This document shows, piece by piece, positions 60,545 to 64,000 of a DNA stretch of 64,000 bases. The DNA is taken from positions 1-64,000 of the forward strand of contig NZ_BCWQ01000001.1 in NCBI RefSeq assembly GCF_001592285.1, in the 5' to 3' direction. This DNA comes from Hydrogenophaga pseudoflava NBRC 102511 (GTDB lineage Bacteria > Pseudomonadota > Gammaproteobacteria > Burkholderiales > Burkholderiaceae_C). The notes below the pieces were generated by a model, which did no database searches, had not been told where the DNA came from, and saw only the letters and a list, made by a program, of their open reading frames with translations. Each line of letters begins with the position of its first letter. The stretch's first letter is position 1. A program made the position numbers and the translations under genes.

Positions 60545-61032
60545 GGCTGGAAAACCAGGCGCAGTTCGGCCGTGGGCAGGGGTTGAAGCCGGCGCGCAAC
60601 CACGCGTCCTTCGCTGTGGCGGCTGAGATCTGCATTCCAGCCACTGGCATCGGCGGTCTGACCTTGCAGCCAGCCGAAGAGCGCGGCCACGGGCAAGGGG
60701 GTGCCTCCGAGGTCCGCCGTAAGTTCGTCCAGAGAGGGGCGGCGGGTGCGCTGTACGCCCTGTCGCAGCTCGGCGCCCTGCGGCGACCAGTGCACCGATG
60801 CCAGCACCGTTCCCAGCGGAGAGGTCAGCTGCAGTTCGCCCGCAGCAGGGGCTCCACGAAGTTCGAATCCGGCGGAATAAGACTGCGGCGGCTCGCTGTG
60901 AACAGTCAACGCCAGGCGACCGCTCCAGAACGAGGTGTCCTTCGACGCTTTCGGTCGGGAGGTTGCACAACCCGCAAGCGTCATCGCCACCACGCCCAGA
61001 AGGGCGAGGCGTCCACGATCCGCCCTGGTCAT
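60541..61032 (-). CDS. lolB: LolB, outer-membrane lipoprotein receptor
   Basis: 163 residues. Signal with lipobox TLAGC (Cys22), then an incomplete beta-barrel domain with FWSGRLALTVHS and SYSAGFELRG, the usual LolB pattern. It takes lipoproteins from LolA and inserts them into the outer membrane. Four-base overlaps with both the TPR gene upstream and ispE downstream show one operon. Confidence 0.92.
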   Translation of the reverse strand: MTRADRGRLALLGVVAMTLAGCATSRPKASKDTSFWSGRLALTVHSEPPQSYSAGFELRGAPAAGELQLTSPLGTVLASVHWSPQGAELRQGVQRTRRPSLDELTADLGGTPLPVAALFGWLQGQTADASGWNADLSRHSEGRVVARRLQPLPTAELRLVFQP

Positions 61033-62831
61033 GGCTTGACGCGCAGACGCTGAAGGGTGTTTTGCAGCGTCTCGTTGTCGCTGGCCAGTAGCAGCCCCTC
61101 GCGCCAGATCTTCATGGCCTTGTCCCTATCGCCGCTGACCCACAGCACCTCGCCCAGGTGGGCAGCGATTTCCGCATCGGGGCGTTTGTCAAAGGCGGCC
61201 TGCAGGATCTGCAGGGCTCGGGCGATGTTGCCGTCGCGGAACTCCACCCAGCCCAGGCTGTCCTGGATGTAGGCGTCGTCGGGCGCCATGGACACGGCTT
61301 TTTCGATCAGCTGCCTTGCTTCGGTCAGGCGAAGGCCACGATCGGCCAAAGAGTAGCCCAGTGCGTTGTAGGCATGGTGGTGGTCAGGCTTGAGTTCGAT
61401 CACCTGGCGGAACAGGCGCTCCATGTCGTCGATGCGGTTGAGCTTCTCCGCCATCATGGCCTGGTCGTAGATCAGGTCGCTGTCCTTCGGAAACCGGATG
61501 ACCGCCTCGCCGTAGAGCTCGTAGGCCTGCTCCCATTGCTTGAAATCCCGCAACAGCTGCGCCTCGGCCACGAATTTCAGACGCGCATCCTCGGGGCGCC
61601 GCTCGGGGTGGTTGCGCAACAGTGTCCGGGCACGGTCCATCTGCCCCTGGTGGGCCAGCAGCGAGGCGCGGCGCATCTGTGCCGCCATGATGTCGTCGGC
61701 GTTCTCGATCCGGTCCAGCCAGGCGTTTGCCGCCTGAAAGTCTTTCTGCTGTTCGGCGATCTGGGCCATCAGCAGATAGGCCTGCGTCAGGCCGCGCGCG
61801 GCCCGCTCGTCACCAGACTGGCGTGCCAGGCCCATGTAGGTCTGCAGGGACTGCGTGGCGGCGGGCAGGCGTTTGTCTTGCACCTGCAGCGCAGCCAGCA
61901 GCAGCCAGGGTTCCATGGTCTCAGGCTGGATGCGGGTCAGGTTTTCCAGCAGGTTGCGCGCTTCTGCGTGGCGCTGAAGGTCGAACAGGATTCGGGCATA
62001 GCCAAGTGCCACGGGGGCTGGACTGCCCGCCACCGGTGGGCTGGCTTTCAGCTGGCCACGAACCACGGCTTCCGCTGCGGTCTGCCCGCGTTCCATGAGG
62101 TCCAGGGCGAGCAGGGCGGGAAATGGCGAGGACTGGTCGGCGGCGTGCCCGTTCCGGGCGGATGTAAGCGCCTGGGTGGGCTGGTTGTTGCCCAGCTCCA
62201 TGGCGCCGATCGTGGTCCATGCCGCTGCGGCATGCGGTCCCTGTTTGATCACTGGAGCGAGGGCTTCGCGCACCACCTGAAGGGCGGCAGCCTTGTCCGC
62301 CACCCGTCCGTAGATGCGGGGGATTCCGTTGATGGCGTCGTTGCGGGATGCGGCAGGGGCCTGGTCGAGCAGGCGGCGCAGAACCGGACCGGTTTCGCCC
62401 ACGCGGTTGAGCGCCAGCAGAATCTCGAGTTCGAAGCGGTCGGCTTCGGGTGAGACCGGGGTGGCCTGCGACCATGCGCGCGCTGCCGCCAGCGCCGCGT
62501 CGCCCGAGCGGGCCTGCAGGGCGATTTCCACGGCTCGGCGGAACAGGTCGGGGTCGTTCTGCTTGCGGGCAGCGTCCAGGATCAGCGAGTAACCGGTGCC
62601 GGGCTCACCGGAGGACACATTGAGCTCTCCGAGCAGCAGCTGATAGAACAAAGGAGCAGAAAGCGCGGAGTTGGCCGCCGGAGGCTCTGCAGGTGGACTG
62701 TCCTGGGCCAGCGCCAAGGTCGGCAGACCCGCCAGGAGGCCGAGACACAGCACTGCTTGTTGTACTGTCCGGATGCTCCGACGTTGCGGGCTGTGGTGGC
62801 TGCGGTCGGGCGGAGTATTCATCAAGCTCAT
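61029..62831 (-). CDS. Exported tetratricopeptide-repeat protein
   Basis: 600 residues (ATG at 62831; 62822 also possible). A signal peptide (AVLCLGLLAGLPTLALA) precedes about ten helix-turn-helix repeats with TPR features, clearest near the end: HHAYNALGYSLADRGLRLTEA, DDAYIQDSLGWVEFRDGNIARAL and DAEIAAHLGEVLWVSGDRDKAM. It is probably a periplasmic scaffold. The four-base overlap with lolB suggests a link to envelope assembly. It is divergent from mutM. Confidence 0.9.
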   Translation of the reverse strand: MSLMNTPPDRSHHSPQRRSIRTVQQAVLCLGLLAGLPTLALAQDSPPAEPPAANSALSAPLFYQLLLGELNVSSGEPGTGYSLILDAARKQNDPDLFRRAVEIALQARSGDAALAAARAWSQATPVSPEADRFELEILLALNRVGETGPVLRRLLDQAPAASRNDAINGIPRIYGRVADKAAALQVVREALAPVIKQGPHAAAAWTTIGAMELGNNQPTQALTSARNGHAADQSSPFPALLALDLMERGQTAAEAVVRGQLKASPPVAGSPAPVALGYARILFDLQRHAEARNLLENLTRIQPETMEPWLLLAALQVQDKRLPAATQSLQTYMGLARQSGDERAARGLTQAYLLMAQIAEQQKDFQAANAWLDRIENADDIMAAQMRRASLLAHQGQMDRARTLLRNHPERRPEDARLKFVAEAQLLRDFKQWEQAYELYGEAVIRFPKDSDLIYDQAMMAEKLNRIDDMERLFRQVIELKPDHHHAYNALGYSLADRGLRLTEARQLIEKAVSMAPDDAYIQDSLGWVEFRDGNIARALQILQAAFDKRPDAEIAAHLGEVLWVSGDRDKAMKIWREGLLLASDNETLQNTLQRLRVKP

Positions 62832-62914
62832 GATAATGGAAGGGTCCAGGTCGGCAGGTCTGGGATTCCGGTGCCCGGTCGGGCGTTCCCTTCACCGTCA
62901 GAAATCACCAAGCC

Positions 62915-63730
62915 ATGCCTGAACTGCCCGAAGTCGAGGTCACCCGCCGCAGCTTTGCTGACCGCATCGCTGGCGCGGAGATCCGGGCTGCGCTGATGGG
63001 CAAACCCCTGCGTTGGCCTTTGGGGGGCGATCCCACGATGCTGACCGGCCGCCATGTCCTGGCGGTCGGGCGTCGCGGGAAGTACCTGCTGATTCACCTG
63101 GATCAGGGGGTGCTGCTCGTTCATCTGGGCATGTCCGGTAGCCTTCAGTTCGCCAGCGAGCTGCCCGAGCGGGGTGTTCACGATCATTTCGAGCTTCACA
63201 CCTCCCGGGGCGTGCTGCGTCTGCACGATCCCCGGCGGTTTGGTGCCGTGGTGCTGGTCGACTCGATGGAGGATCCGCGGGCCCGCAAGCTGCTGGACGG
63301 GCTGGGGGTCGAGCCTCTGGAGCCGGGGTTCGAGCCGGTCGGGTTTCACATGGCCTTGCAACAGCGGCGTGCCAGTATCAAGCAAGTGCTGCTGGCCGGT
63401 GATGTGGTGGTCGGCGTGGGCAACATCTACGCTTCCGAGGCCTTGTTCATGGCCGGCATTCGTCCGACGGTCCGCGCCGACCGCCTGAGCCGCCCGCGCG
63501 CGACCCGCCTGCATGGGGCGATCGTCCATGTGCTCCAGCGCGCGCTGGCGCTGGGGGGCAGCACGCTGCGCGATTTTTCCAGCGCAGATGGCCAGAGCGG
63601 CTACTTTCAGATGGACGCCATGGTCTACGGTCGGGAGGGGCAGCCCTGCAGGGCGTGTGGCACCCCGATACGGCAGCTGCGCCAGGGACAACGCTCGACC
63701 TATTTCTGTCCCCGTTGCCAGAAGCCGTGA
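62915..63730 (+). CDS. mutM: MutM/Fpg, formamidopyrimidine-DNA glycosylase
   Basis: 271 residues. It removes oxidised purines such as 8-oxoguanine from DNA and cuts the strand. N-terminal MPELPEVEV holds the catalytic Pro2 and Glu3; [11 protein letters not shown] and the C-terminal zinc finger [24 protein letters not shown] split into two Cys pairs complete the family pattern. Divergent from the TPR gene. Confidence 0.97.
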   Translation: MPELPEVEVTRRSFADRIAGAEIRAALMGKPLRWPLGGDPTMLTGRHVLAVGRRGKYLLIHLDQGVLLVHLGMSGSLQFASELPERGVHDHFELHTSRGVLRLHDPRRFGAVVLVDSMEDPRARKLLDGLGVEPLEPGFEPVGFHMALQQRRASIKQVLLAGDVVVGVGNIYASEALFMAGIRPTVRADRLSRPRATRLHGAIVHVLQRALALGGSTLRDFSSADGQSGYFQMDAMVYGREGQPCRACGTPIRQLRQGQRSTYFCPRCQKP

Positions 63731-63780
63731 GCGGGACGGGCGCGATGCTATATTGAATAGATTCACTCCCCCACAGGCCC

Positions 63781-64000
63781 ATGAGCTTCAACCAGGAATT
63801 CGACGACCACGGCGTCTGGCGCAGGCAGTTTGCTTTGCGCCTCAAGCTCATGTCCGAATGGCTGCAGGACCACGAACTGCTGGAGGCAGGGGTTCGCGAG
63901 CGGTTGGACCAGCTGCACGCGCAGGTCCGCAACGACAAGATCATGGTTGCGTTCGTGGCCGAGTTCTCGCGGGGCAAGTCCGAACTGATCAACGCGGTGT
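63781..64000 (+). CDS. Dynamin-family GTPase, N-terminal fragment
   Basis: The first 73 residues; the gene runs off the right edge. After a helical N-terminal part (RRQFALRLKLMSEWLQDHELLE) the P-loop appears as VAFVAEFSRGKSELINAV, the form (GxxxxGKS-like with Glu-Phe-Ser-Arg) found in bacterial dynamin-like proteins of betaproteobacteria. It may remodel membranes. The full length and later GTPase motifs cannot be seen. Confidence 0.8.
   Translation, partial: MSFNQEFDDHGVWRRQFALRLKLMSEWLQDHELLEAGVRERLDQLHAQVRNDKIMVAFVAEFSRGKSELINAV

Overview
The window is a GC-rich, densely coding chromosomal segment from a betaproteobacterium. The best fit is a Hydrogenophaga-like member of the Comamonadaceae (Burkholderiales). 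The reasons are the class II Calvin-type fructose-bisphosphate aldolase beside pgk, a complete periplasmic Sox thiosulfate-oxidation cluster, a RegBA redox pair, the lolB-ispE-tRNA(Gln)-prs-rplY-pth order, and short GC-palindromic repeats in several intergenic spaces. This assignment is inference from gene content; no rRNA is present. I see no prophage, insertion sequence or CRISPR array.

Layout. 1-3001: end of pgk, fba, and an MFS permease. 2977-4443: a secreted metallo-beta-lactamase-fold hydrolase and a divergent MerR regulator. 4528-14714: sulfur oxidation. On the minus strand lie a small cytochrome c, a flavocytochrome c sulfide dehydrogenase flavoprotein and a diheme cytochrome. On the plus strand lie soxR-C-D-(cytochrome c)-Y-Z-A-X-B. 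14718-22952: an MHS transporter, then the bo3-type quinol oxidase cyoABCD, a SURF1 protein and regB/regA, all overlapping or tightly packed. 22985-30832: accessory genes, including a leucine-rich-repeat protein kinase, an NnrU-like membrane protein, a PQQ-type aldose sugar dehydrogenase, and two regulator/enzyme pairs (Rrf2/methyltransferase and TetR/short-chain dehydrogenase).

30894-40795: the most interesting part, a combined ergothioneine and selenoneine island. A PhnD-C-E-E type ABC transporter is co-directional with egtB (4-base gap) and divergent from egtD. Next come senA, senB and senC/selD, then a HAD-family hydrolase. EgtD makes hercynine. EgtB adds sulfur to reach ergothioneine. SenC makes selenophosphate, SenB a selenosugar, and SenA joins the selenosugar to hercynine for selenoneine. 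The transporter is unexplained and is the best candidate for a new component.

40812-48046: a gene of unknown function, a secreted COG4315 protein behind an FNR-like box, a VOC protein, and a five-gene overlapping operon. That operon encodes a CDP-alcohol phosphatidyltransferase, a VTT-disulfide-oxidoreductase fusion, a DUF3047 protein, a stand-alone relative of the flavoprotein domain found fused to SelD, and ChrA. 48134-51646: a bufferin-type RiPP operon (DUF2282 precursor, DUF692 MNIO enzyme, DUF2063 partner, DoxX protein) divergent from an ECF sigma factor and its zinc-finger anti-sigma. 51684-64000: housekeeping genes (ftsY, two M16 peptidases, rsmD, coaD, ferredoxin, pth, rplY, prs, tRNA-Gln, ispE, lolB, a TPR protein, mutM) and the start of a dynamin-like GTPase cut by the window edge.
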